In this document: piece after piece, positions 1-5,841 of the stretch | How the letters are laid out: the number at the start of each line of letters is the position of its first letter | Numbering within the stretch: position 1 is the first letter of the stretch | Origin: UMGS1307 sp964523005 | GTDB lineage: Bacteria; Bacillota; Clostridia; Oscillospirales; CAG-382 | NCBI GenBank assembly: GCA_964523005.1 | Contig: CAZFZL010000056.1 | Coordinates: 1-9,856, forward strand | Direction of reading: 5' to 3' | Length of the DNA: 9,856 nucleotides | The notes under the pieces: model-generated | The model's database searches: none | What the model saw: only the letters and a program-made list of their open reading frames with translations | Told to the model about the DNA's origin: nothing | Made by a program: the position numbers and the translations under genes

Positions 1-65
1 ACGCACGCGCTCATGACAGAGAGCGTGAGCACAAAAGTTATTATTATGAGTAGTGTTTTTTTCAT
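1..65 (-). CDS. Lipoprotein N-terminus, partial (cut by left edge)
   Basis: Only the first 21 codons are in the window. They read MKKTLLIIITFVLTLSVMSAC: two lysines after Met, a hydrophobic core of about 14 residues, then a lipobox-like Met-Ser-Ala-Cys with Cys21 as the expected lipidated residue. This is a type II (lipoprotein) signal peptide, so the product should be anchored to the outer face of the cytoplasmic membrane. The ATG at 63-65 is preceded on the minus strand by AGAGGG with about 8 nt of spacing, a plausible ribosome binding site. It begins 25 bp after the stop of the 89-residue envelope protein, which suggests co-transcription. The mature protein lies outside the window, so its function cannot be told. 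A chance ORF is possible, but start site, signal peptide and lipobox together make that unlikely. Confidence 0.7.
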   Translation of the reverse strand, partial: MKKTLLIIITFVLTLSVMSAC

Positions 66-90
66 TGGTCTTCCCTCTTTTTTTAAAAAA

Positions 91-360
91 TCATTCCTGT
101 GTCCCGTCGTCGGAGGGCACAGTGCTGTCGATCGTGTAATCGCCGTTCTTTTTCTTTTTATACGCTGTTATCGCAAGAAACGCAAAATACCCCACTGCGC
201 CAATGGCAAACAGCGAAAGCACGATGATTGCCATCGTCTTGAACCCGTCGCCGCCTGCGGCTGCCTGTGATACTGCGTCGGAATTATCCGCCGCTGCCGA
301 AAACGGTACGAGCGACGCGACAGCGGCTGCGAAAGCCGCCGTAATTATCTTTATTTTCAT
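91..360 (-). CDS. Small secreted/membrane protein of unknown function (89 aa)
   Basis: I do not recognise this family. Residues 1-24 form a signal peptide (MKIKI, an Ala-rich hydrophobic stretch, then FSAAA as a likely signal peptidase I site). A short outside segment rich in Ser, Ala and Gly follows (about 25-41), then one membrane helix (about 42-66), a KKKK stop-transfer cluster at 68-71, and an acidic 18-residue tail ending DDGTQE. The lysines predict a cytoplasmic tail, so the mature product would be a small single-pass protein. The frame stays open further upstream, but the ATG at 358-360 has GGAG 7 nt before it, and extending upstream would run into the phosphoesterase gene. It starts 13 bp after that gene's stop and precedes a lipoprotein gene, so the three may form one transcript. 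The tail resembles an LPxTG-type anchor only in layout; no sorting motif is present. Confidence 0.75.
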   Translation of the reverse strand: MKIKIITAAFAAAVASLVPFSAAADNSDAVSQAAAGGDGFKTMAIIVLSLFAIGAVGYFAFLAITAYKKKKNGDYTIDSTVPSDDGTQE

Positions 361-373
361 GATATTTCTCCGT

Positions 374-1096
374 TTACTGTTTTTCTTTAGGCAGGAGCGT
401 GACGCTAAGCAGCTCCGGCGTGTTGAAAATACGCGGTATGAACGCGTTGTTAGCGAGTCCGCGGCTGATGATAAATCTGTTTTCATGAATACCGGAGGTG
501 TATTTTGGCAGAATGCCCTGGCCGGGTGCAAAAAGACCGCGACCGAACAAGCGCCACTGACCGCCGTGCGCATGACCGGACAACGTCAGATCGATGGCGA
601 GAGGGCGTATATAGTCCGGATAGTATTCCGGATGATGACAAAGCAATAGCTTGAAGCCCGGCAGCGACGCGAACGTATTGAGCCATTCAAGATCGGGCGG
701 CGGCGTTTTTTCAAGGTTGTTCACGCGCACCGTTCTGAAGCCCGACGTCAATCCGCCTATAGTAATTCCCTCAAAGCTGACATATGAATCGTCGAGCAGT
801 ACACAGCCTGTATCGGTTATGAGTTTTCGTCCCGTATCGGAGATGCGCTCGTGGTTGCCGACGGAATAGAAGACGGGCGCGACGCTTACGGCTTCCCTGA
901 GGAAGGAGACAGCAGTCTGCGCTTCTTCCGGCACATCCATAAGATCGCCCGGTATTGCAATAAAATCGGGATGCAGTCTTACGAGCTGCGTCATAACCTC
1001 TCCGTATTGGCGGTTATGCATATCAGCCGCAACGGCGAACACGAGCTTTTTATCCGAAGGATAAGTGAGCTTATAATCGGTTATTTTAATTTTCAT
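374..1096 (-). CDS. Calcineurin-like metallophosphoesterase, YkuE/YaeI-like (240 aa)
   Basis: All metal-binding motifs of the calcineurin-like phosphoesterase fold appear in order: Asp25-x-His27, Gly50-Asp51, GNHE at 80-83, HHPE at 154-157, and GHAHGGQW at 174-181. These residues hold a two-metal centre that hydrolyses phosphate esters. The GHAHGGQ ending is typical of the YkuE/YaeI branch, some members of which act on membrane-lipid pyrophosphates; the substrate here is unknown. The usual N-terminal membrane helix of that branch is missing, so this form is probably cytoplasmic or peripheral. The next Met (26) falls inside the first metal motif, so the ATG at 1094-1096 must be close to the true start, yet it has no clear Shine-Dalgarno sequence. 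TAAAAT lies 7 nt before it, so the transcript may be leaderless. A small envelope protein gene follows 13 bp downstream. Confidence 0.92.
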   Translation of the reverse strand: MKIKITDYKLTYPSDKKLVFAVAADMHNRQYGEVMTQLVRLHPDFIAIPGDLMDVPEEAQTAVSFLREAVSVAPVFYSVGNHERISDTGRKLITDTGCVLLDDSYVSFEGITIGGLTSGFRTVRVNNLEKTPPPDLEWLNTFASLPGFKLLLCHHPEYYPDYIRPLAIDLTLSGHAHGGQWRLFGRGLFAPGQGILPKYTSGIHENRFIISRGLANNAFIPRIFNTPELLSVTLLPKEKQ

Positions 1097-1103
1097 ATTC
1101 GTG

Positions 1104-1133
1104 ATTTTACCGTAAGGAGCCCGCTTAAAACAA
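1104..1133 (-). promoter_or_regulatory. Candidate promoter for a leaderless phosphoesterase transcript
   Basis: On the minus strand, TTGTTT (1128-1133) and TAAAAT (1104-1109) are 18 bp apart. The -10-like box ends 7 nt before the ATG, so transcription would begin at or next to the start codon. This fits the missing Shine-Dalgarno sequence. The -35 matches only TTG, and the elements overlap the adjacent hairpin, so this is tentative. Confidence 0.35.
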
Positions 1134-1148
1134 GCCGGCTCCTTTTTT
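1114..1148 (+). terminator. Rho-independent-type hairpin with its T-run on the plus strand
   Basis: AAGGAGCC (1114-1121) pairs perfectly with GGCTCCTT (1137-1144). After one C/C mismatch, GCTT (1123-1126) pairs with AAGC (1132-1135) around an AAAAC loop. On the plus strand the stem runs into six Ts (1143-1148), the classic intrinsic terminator form. Read on the minus strand, the same hairpin has an A-run before it and only TT after it, so it would be a poor terminator for the pgi operon. It starts 2 bp beyond the stop of the minus-strand gene that ends at 1151. No plus-strand gene leads into it. Confidence 0.6.
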
Positions 1149-1150
1149 GT

Positions 1151-1558
1151 CTATTCTTCGATGAAATTTTTGAATCTTTTCGCAATTAAGCGGCAGAGCG
1201 CTGCGATGCCCACGCAGATGAGATATGCGGCAAAAAACAGGAACGAGCCTGCCATCATCTGTGACAGCACAAATTCACCGGCAGCAATATAATATAACAG
1301 CAGGAACGCTACAAAATTGACCGCTATGTGACATATGCGCTTTGGTGCCGACGTCCAGCTTTTAATATTAAAGAAAAACCCGGAAAAGCCAAGCACAAGC
1401 GAATAGCCGAGCACTAAAAGCAAATTGTTCAAATCAGGCGCGTACTGCGTGCTGAGATCGGCAATGATGTAAAACGCGATCGAGAGCAAAAGTGTAACGA
1501 GAGTATAACAAATTGCCGCGGTGGAAAACGCCTTGCGGAGAGTATAACGGCTGTTCAT
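1151..1558 (-). CDS. Four-helix integral membrane protein, DUF3021-like (135 aa)
   Basis: The sequence has four hydrophobic segments at about residues 11-33, 45-64, 75-93 and 101-122. The ends are short, with a basic cluster (KRFK) just before the acidic C-terminal NFIEE. Size and helix layout resemble DUF3021-type proteins, but I see no diagnostic motif, so the family call is weak. The ATG at 1556-1558 directly follows the TAA of the ATPase gene with no gap, and a weak GGTAA lies within the end of that gene, so translation is probably coupled. It is the third gene after the pgi promoter. It lacks the substrate-binding or catalytic features of a known transporter or enzyme. Its position suggests a membrane partner for the small ATPase, but this is inference from order alone. 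Confidence 0.75.
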   Translation of the reverse strand: MNSRYTLRKAFSTAAICYTLVTLLLSIAFYIIADLSTQYAPDLNNLLLVLGYSLVLGFSGFFFNIKSWTSAPKRICHIAVNFVAFLLLYYIAAGEFVLSQMMAGSFLFFAAYLICVGIAALCRLIAKRFKNFIEE

Positions 1559-1975
1559 TTATTCGTTACCGACGTATTTGCCGAGGCTGTCGGGAAGCGT
1601 CTCTGCAGGCATTGAAGCCGTTATTACGCAATGGAGCGAATACTGATCGACAATACCTTCAAGGTCGCCAACAAACTTTTCGAAGGAAGCCATGTCATCC
1701 TGACATATCTTCAGCGCTGAGTCGATGAAAAGCTCACTCACGTCATAATTGCCCGCGAGTATTCCGCAGACGAACCCGTACAGGCTCTTTCCGTCTTTTA
1801 TGTTGTAATCCTTTGCGTCGATGAGCCGTACCTGGTATTTGATGTCATACGTCAGCTTTTTGCCATATTCGATGCACACCACTACTCCGTGTGAAGCGGA
1901 GACAGCTTTATTGACGTCTTCAATAAGCCTTTTGGTCTTTCCGGTACCTTTGACACCTACGATTAAGTTGATCAT
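1559..1975 (-). CDS. Small P-loop ATPase of unknown function (138 aa)
   Basis: A Walker A motif, GVKGTGKT, lies at residues 7-14. A hydrophobic strand ending in Asp85 (ELFIDS) has the form of Walker B, and CVITASMP (116-123) resembles the sensor strand of P-loop NTPases. At 138 residues it is little more than a bare nucleotide-binding core; similar short clostridial proteins often carry a loose 'twitching motility' or 'ATP-binding' label that nothing here supports. The ATG at 1973-1975 shares four bases with the pgi stop (ATGA), and a perfect AGGAGG lies 7 nt before it inside the end of pgi, so translation is coupled and probably efficient. It abuts the membrane protein gene downstream. No kinase lid, helicase motif or DNA-binding segment is visible, so the substrate and role are unknown. 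Confidence 0.82.
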   Translation of the reverse strand: MINLIVGVKGTGKTKRLIEDVNKAVSASHGVVVCIEYGKKLTYDIKYQVRLIDAKDYNIKDGKSLYGFVCGILAGNYDVSELFIDSALKICQDDMASFEKFVGDLEGIVDQYSLHCVITASMPAETLPDSLGKYVGNE

Positions 1976-3336
1976 TGTTTTTCCTCCTGTATGTTGTTGA
2001 GTTTGTTTACACGGGCATTCAGCTCAGCGGAAAGCTTTTCATAGCCGGGCTTTCCGAGCAGAGCGAACATATTTTTCTTATACTGTTCAACACCGGGCTG
2101 GTCGAACGGATTGACGCCGAGCATATACGCGCTTGCGGCGCAGGCAAGCTCAAAGAAGTATACAAGTTCGCCGAACGTGGCTTCGTCGCGCTTTTCATAT
2201 TCGATGACGATATTCGGTACGCCGCCGTCGCTGTGGGCGATGACAGTTCCAAGAAAGGCTTTCTTGTTGACTTCTGTAAACGGAACGCCGGCGATGAAGT
2301 TCAGTCCGTCGGGATCCTCGCTGTCGAACGGCACCTTGACGATGTTCTTCGCGCTCTTCTGGAACACGACTGTTTCAAATATATGACGTTCACCGTCCTG
2401 TATATACTGCCCCATTGAATGAAGGTCAGTCGTAAATATTACCGATGCAGGGAAAATGCCCTTGTGTTGTTTGCCTTCAGACTCTCCGAAAAGTTGCTTC
2501 CACCATTCGCACATATAGCGGAACGCGTTTTCGTAGCTGCAAAGCAGCTCGGTGTTGCGTCCCTTGGCGTACATGGCATGGCGCAATACAGCATAGCGAT
2601 ACGGTGCGCAATCCATGCCGTCGCCGAGATATTCGTCTCTTGCACGCTGTGCGCCCGCCATGATGGCATCAATGTCAACACCCATACAGGCAATCGGAAG
2701 AAGTCCTACAGCCGTAAGCACGGAGAAACGGCCTCCGATGTCATCCGGTACGACAAAGGTATCGTAGCCCTCACGCGCAGCGAGAGCGCGGAGCATTCCG
2801 TGTGCCTTGTCGGTGGTGACGACGATTCTTTCGCGAAGCTCATCCTTGCGGTATTTGGCTTCCATCATCTGTCTTATTACGCGGAACGCGAGCGCAGGCT
2901 CGGTGGTCGTTCCGGATTTTGATATAACGATGACGCTCACGTCTTTGCCTTCGCAAAGCTGCATGGCGTCGTAAAGCTCGTCGGACGAAAGTGAACAGCC
3001 GATAAAATACACGTCCGGCGTTTTTTTCTTTGTGCAATTATAATTCGGTGAGCAGAGAAAATCCTGTGCTGCGCGAGCACCCAGATAAGAACCGCCTATG
3101 CCGATAACAAGCAGTACATCGCTGTTGGTGATTATTCGTTTTGCCGTGTGCTTTATTCTGTTGAACTCGTCCTTGTCGTACTCAACAGGCAAATCACGCC
3201 AGCCGATAAAATCATTCCCGGCGCCGTTTTTTCTCACTATCTTTTCATGAGCGTCCGCAAGCTTGCCGGATAATGCCTTCATATCGTCTGGCGTGACAAA
3301 ATCCTTGATGTATATATCATTTAAAACAACATTCAT
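1972..3336 (-). CDS. pgi: Glucose-6-phosphate isomerase (454 aa)
   Basis: The enzyme interconverts glucose 6-phosphate and fructose 6-phosphate in the cytoplasm (glycolysis and gluconeogenesis). Family motifs are all present: GIGGSYLGARA (79-89), SKSGTTTEPA (139-148) for sugar-phosphate binding, signature DDIGGRFSVLT (198-208), and signature FDQPGVEQYK (411-420). By the family pattern, Glu285 (in GESEGK), His306 and Lys420 are the catalytic residues. The length matches the short bacterial/archaeal-type Pgi (about 450 aa), and the gene is intact. It is the first gene after a perfect sigma-A promoter. The Shine-Dalgarno sequence is weak (AGGT about 13 nt from the ATG), which is unusual beside such a strong promoter. 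The stop overlaps the start of the P-loop ATPase gene, so the gene shares a message with two uncharacterised proteins. Confidence 0.98.
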   Translation of the reverse strand: MNVVLNDIYIKDFVTPDDMKALSGKLADAHEKIVRKNGAGNDFIGWRDLPVEYDKDEFNRIKHTAKRIITNSDVLLVIGIGGSYLGARAAQDFLCSPNYNCTKKKTPDVYFIGCSLSSDELYDAMQLCEGKDVSVIVISKSGTTTEPALAFRVIRQMMEAKYRKDELRERIVVTTDKAHGMLRALAAREGYDTFVVPDDIGGRFSVLTAVGLLPIACMGVDIDAIMAGAQRARDEYLGDGMDCAPYRYAVLRHAMYAKGRNTELLCSYENAFRYMCEWWKQLFGESEGKQHKGIFPASVIFTTDLHSMGQYIQDGERHIFETVVFQKSAKNIVKVPFDSEDPDGLNFIAGVPFTEVNKKAFLGTVIAHSDGGVPNIVIEYEKRDEATFGELVYFFELACAASAYMLGVNPFDQPGVEQYKKNMFALLGKPGYEKLSAELNARVNKLNNIQEEKQ

Positions 3337-3424
3337 ATCGTTTACCGTACCTGATTTCTTTTCTGTTTATATTATACTTTACTTTTTTTCCGTTGTCAAC
3401 AGAAATTGAAATTTTCAGAAGCAT
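3317..3424 (-). CDS. Possible 35-codon ORF between the YjjB-like gene and pgi
   Basis: An ATG at 3422-3424 sits 5 nt after GGAG, formed by the last codons of the upstream exporter gene. It opens a 35-codon frame beginning MLLKISISVDNGKKVKYN that ends 20 bp inside pgi. The peptide would be basic with two adjacent cysteines near its end (ECCFK). The frame contains both boxes of the pgi promoter, so only transcripts reading through from the exporter operon would carry the complete ORF. It is AT-rich, unlike its neighbours, and may be chance. If translated, it would deliver ribosomes to the pgi start region. Confidence 0.2.
   Translation of the reverse strand: MLLKISISVDNGKKVKYNINRKEIRYGKRYECCFK
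3371..3399 (-). promoter_or_regulatory. Consensus sigma-A promoter of the pgi operon
   Basis: On the minus strand, TTGACA (3394-3399) and TATAAT (3371-3376) are separated by exactly 17 bp, a perfect match in boxes and spacing. Transcription should start near 3364, giving a leader of about 28 nt before pgi. No operator-like palindrome is obvious, consistent with constitutive expression. Confidence 0.92.
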
Positions 3425-3425
3425 A

Positions 3426-3914
3426 TCAACTCCTTTTCACCTTACTGTCGAATCCTGTACGCTTTTTGGATAGCATGAGCCCGATCGGAGTTATAATATG
3501 CTTACCTATCAGCGACGCGACCGTTATTGCGAGCGCCATACAACCTGCCGCGGCAAGAGTGCGCACGCCGAGCCGCAGACCGCCGTCCATGTCGTTTTGT
3601 GCGAAAGCGAGCATTGTGTTATAAAGCTTTATTCCGGGTACTATGGGAATTATCGCCACGAACGAAAGCACTGTCGCCGGAGTTTTAAGAAATCGCGCGC
3701 AGACCTCGGACAGCAGGCAGCAGGTGAATGTACCGAGGAAAAACGCAAGCATTTCGGACGTTCCGAGCAAAAACCAGTAGACAATATACCCTGCCATTCC
3801 GAGCAGTGACGAAGCGATAAGCGTATGCCGCGGCGCAGAATTCCACATGCCGTAGAAGAGCGACGCAAATATCACGGCGATGAACTGTAAAGCAAGAATG
3901 AGATACTCGTTCAT
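3426..3914 (-). CDS. Threonine/serine exporter family, small subunit, YjjB-like (ThrE_2/DUF3815, 162 aa)
   Basis: Five or so hydrophobic segments fill the protein. A conserved stretch at about 78-101 (KTPATVLSF, then IIPIVPGIKLYNTM) is the Pro-Gly signature of the ThrE_2 half. In two-gene systems this subunit works with a larger YjjP-type protein; in Escherichia coli YjjP and YjjB are linked to dicarboxylate (succinate) export, and in corynebacteria the fused ThrE exports threonine and serine. The substrate here is not shown by sequence. The ATG at 3912-3914 overlaps the partner's TGA (ATGA), and AGGT about 9 nt upstream supports it. It is the last gene of the upp-led run. No terminator is visible before the pgi promoter, so read-through into pgi is possible. 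Confidence 0.88.
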   Translation of the reverse strand: MNEYLILALQFIAVIFASLFYGMWNSAPRHTLIASSLLGMAGYIVYWFLLGTSEMLAFFLGTFTCCLLSEVCARFLKTPATVLSFVAIIPIVPGIKLYNTMLAFAQNDMDGGLRLGVRTLAAAGCMALAITVASLIGKHIITPIGLMLSKKRTGFDSKVKRS

Positions 3915-4672
3915 AATATGTTACCTGCCATAAGCACGATACCGACAGCTGCCGCTATGCTGACCGCTGTCATGAGTGCTTCAACGACACGCGCCGCCGT
4001 CGAAACGATATCGCCGTTGATGCTGTCACGCATCGCGTTTGTCATTATAAGTCCGGGCAGCATGGGCATTATTCCCGACGTTATCACAACGCTGATGAGC
4101 AGCTCAGCTCGAAAGGACTGACCGATGCGTGCGGCGATTGCTATAAGTGCGGCGCCGGCAAAATACGATATAAAGCGCGGAAGCTTGATACCGTCAAGAA
4201 GATAATACGCCGACATACCGAAAAGCGTTCCGATGAGCGTAATAATGACCTCGTAGATCGAACCGCCGAACACCACTGCGAAGCAGGTCGCGGATGCCGA
4301 CGAGAGCAGTACCTGACGTACCATGCGCTGTTTCACCGCGTCCTCGGCGTCAAGCCGTGTTTTTGCGGCGGCAAAGGTGACGGTTCCGTCGGTCAGACCG
4401 CGCGAGAGCGCTATGCACGCGTCAAGCTTGCGCAGATTGACGGTGCGGTCGCGAACGGATTCAGAGCGGCTGTATGTTTTTTCTCCGAAGCGGACGGTCA
4501 GCATTATGACGGTCGGGAAAGAAACGACCTCCACAAGCTCGGCACCCTGTGCATACAGTATACGCATACAGCATTCGTCTGCGCGATAAGTCTCGCCGCC
4601 GCACGAAAGGACAGTACGCGAAATGCGCATTGCCGTGTCGATCATTTCTTCGTTTGAAGCTGCCGTATCCAC
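3911..4672 (-). CDS. Threonine/serine exporter family, large subunit, YjjP-like (ThrE/DUF1212, 253 aa)
   Basis: The N-terminal half is soluble and carries the family motif GGETYRADE (25-33). The C-terminal half has about five membrane helices and the ThrE motif PMLPGLIMTNAMRDSINGD (203-221). It should form an inner-membrane exporter with the YjjB-like protein encoded immediately downstream with a 4-bp overlap. The start is GTG at 4670-4672, backed by AAGGAG 7 nt upstream; the next Met (residue 10) has no better site and would trim the conserved N-terminal helix. That ribosome binding site lies in the 15-bp gap after the lipoprotein gene, so the two are co-transcribed. The exported solute (amino acid or dicarboxylate) cannot be decided from sequence. 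Confidence 0.9.
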   Translation of the reverse strand: MDTAASNEEMIDTAMRISRTVLSCGGETYRADECCMRILYAQGAELVEVVSFPTVIMLTVRFGEKTYSRSESVRDRTVNLRKLDACIALSRGLTDGTVTFAAAKTRLDAEDAVKQRMVRQVLLSSASATCFAVVFGGSIYEVIITLIGTLFGMSAYYLLDGIKLPRFISYFAGAALIAIAARIGQSFRAELLISVVITSGIMPMLPGLIMTNAMRDSINGDIVSTAARVVEALMTAVSIAAAVGIVLMAGNIL

Positions 4673-4687
4673 GTGCTCACTCCTTGC

Positions 4688-5824
4688 TTAATCAGGTATC
4701 ACGCCTGTTAAATAGTATTCCTTATAACGCTCGTGAAGCGTCTTATCGGAGGATTTATCGGGTGCATAATAATGTGAATATGCGAATGTGACGTATCCGC
4801 TGACGTATTCTGACGAAAGCTCCATCTGTTCGACGAAGCGTTCAAGCGGTGCAGGCGTCCATGTTGCCTGCGTGAAGTCTTCGTTGTTCGCCCAGAAAAG
4901 CAGTCCGTCGGCTTTGCTGCACGCTTCTTTGACGGCAGCGAAGTATTCCGGCAGCTTCTCTATTGTCATCCAACCGGCACCTACAGCATCCTGACAGCAG
5001 AATATGTCTCCGGCGCGGAAATGCGTCTTTGAGATTATTTCGCTCCACTCTGTCTTTGTTTTTTCTACACTTACGCTCGTTCTTATGAACGGCGAAAGCA
5101 TCATCGGCATATCAGGGTCTATCGCGTCAAGTCCGTCGAGATAGCGGTTGAGAAAATCCGCCGCCTGTTCAGTGTAGCCTATTCCGTTATAGTATTCCCA
5201 CGGAAAATACCAGCCGTAAAACGCGTCCGGATAATCATCTTTATAAAGCTCGTAAAGCTGCGCTGCTATTTTCATTCCGACCGCCGCCTGGTTTTTATAC
5301 CATGAGGGGTTGGTAGCGGCGACAGACCACCATTCATCGGCGATGTTGAGTCCCATAAAGACTTTTACGCCCATCTCCTGCGCTACTTTGAGTATGCGCG
5401 GTATTACCGCTTTGTACTCTTTATACGAATCGGATTGGTCTGATGCTTCAGGCGATGCCGGATAAAAAGCATCGGAGAATTTTCCATAAGGCGTGGTCGC
5501 GCACCACTGGAGTATCACCGTATCGATACCGACCTCAAGGAGATAATTGAAATGCTTTTTCCACATCACTTCCGTATATGAGGTGAACGCCGGAAGCTGT
5601 ATAAACGTACCCGTGACATACGGCCACGTTTTGACATCACCGCCGCCCCCGGACGTTTCATCCGACGTTTCCGACACGGTTTCGGACACGGTCTCGGATG
5701 TTGCTTCTGATGCTTCTGACGTGGTGGGGTCGGAGTCTTCGGGGCTTTCGGCAGGCACGGCACCACAGCCGCACAGCATACCGAGCAAAGAGAAGGAAAG
5801 AAGCAGCGCCAGAATTCTTTTCAT
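4688..5824 (-). CDS. DUF4434 lipoprotein, glycoside-hydrolase-like barrel (378 aa)
   Basis: The N-terminus is a lipoprotein signal peptide: MKR, a Leu-rich core, then lipobox Leu-Cys-Gly-Cys with Cys20 lipidated. A Ser/Thr/Glu-rich linker with SETV repeats and GGGG (about 23-62) tethers the domain. The rest matches DUF4434, a family with TIM-barrel, glycosidase-like character: GTFIQ (72-76), GIDTVILQW (99-107), GWYFPWEYYN (204-213, with Glu210 a candidate acid/base), LSPF (243-246), and LLFWANNEDF (308-317). It should sit outside the membrane and may act on a glycan; no activity is known to me. The frame opens earlier at TTG/GTG codons, but the ATG at 5822-5824 gives a proper signal peptide and has AAAGGA about 12 nt upstream. 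It starts 17 bp after the ung stop and precedes the exporter pair. Confidence 0.85.
   Translation of the reverse strand: MKRILALLLSFSLLGMLCGCGAVPAESPEDSDPTTSEASEATSETVSETVSETSDETSGGGGDVKTWPYVTGTFIQLPAFTSYTEVMWKKHFNYLLEVGIDTVILQWCATTPYGKFSDAFYPASPEASDQSDSYKEYKAVIPRILKVAQEMGVKVFMGLNIADEWWSVAATNPSWYKNQAAVGMKIAAQLYELYKDDYPDAFYGWYFPWEYYNGIGYTEQAADFLNRYLDGLDAIDPDMPMMLSPFIRTSVSVEKTKTEWSEIISKTHFRAGDIFCCQDAVGAGWMTIEKLPEYFAAVKEACSKADGLLFWANNEDFTQATWTPAPLERFVEQMELSSEYVSGYVTFAYSHYYAPDKSSDKTLHERYKEYYLTGVIPD
5639..5725 (-). repeat. Degenerate short tandem repeats encoding the Ser/Glu/Thr linker
   Basis: On the minus strand, TCAGAAGCA is followed by a second copy, then two 12-bp units (TCCGAGACCGTG and TCCGAAACCGTG) and degenerate TCGGAAACG-like units. 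They encode SEA and SETV repeats in the flexible linker of the lipoprotein. Such repeats can change length by slippage in multiples of three without breaking the frame. Confidence 0.7.
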
Positions 5825-5841
5825 CGTCTGTGGTTTTCCTT

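Noticed and set aside
361..573. Upstream extension of the small envelope-protein frame to 160 residues
   Set aside because: It overlaps the C-terminal part of the phosphoesterase and buries the signal peptide; the internal ATG at 358-360 has its own ribosome site.
360..1096. Shared MKIKI start of the phosphoesterase and the 89-residue protein
   Set aside because: Codon choices differ and similarity ends after five residues; short Lys/Ile starts are common, so this is not evidence of duplication.
3400..3425. Near-palindrome TGAAAATTTCA downstream of the YjjB-like gene as a terminator
   Set aside because: It is AT-only, has no GC stem or T-run, and sits just upstream of the pgi -35 box.
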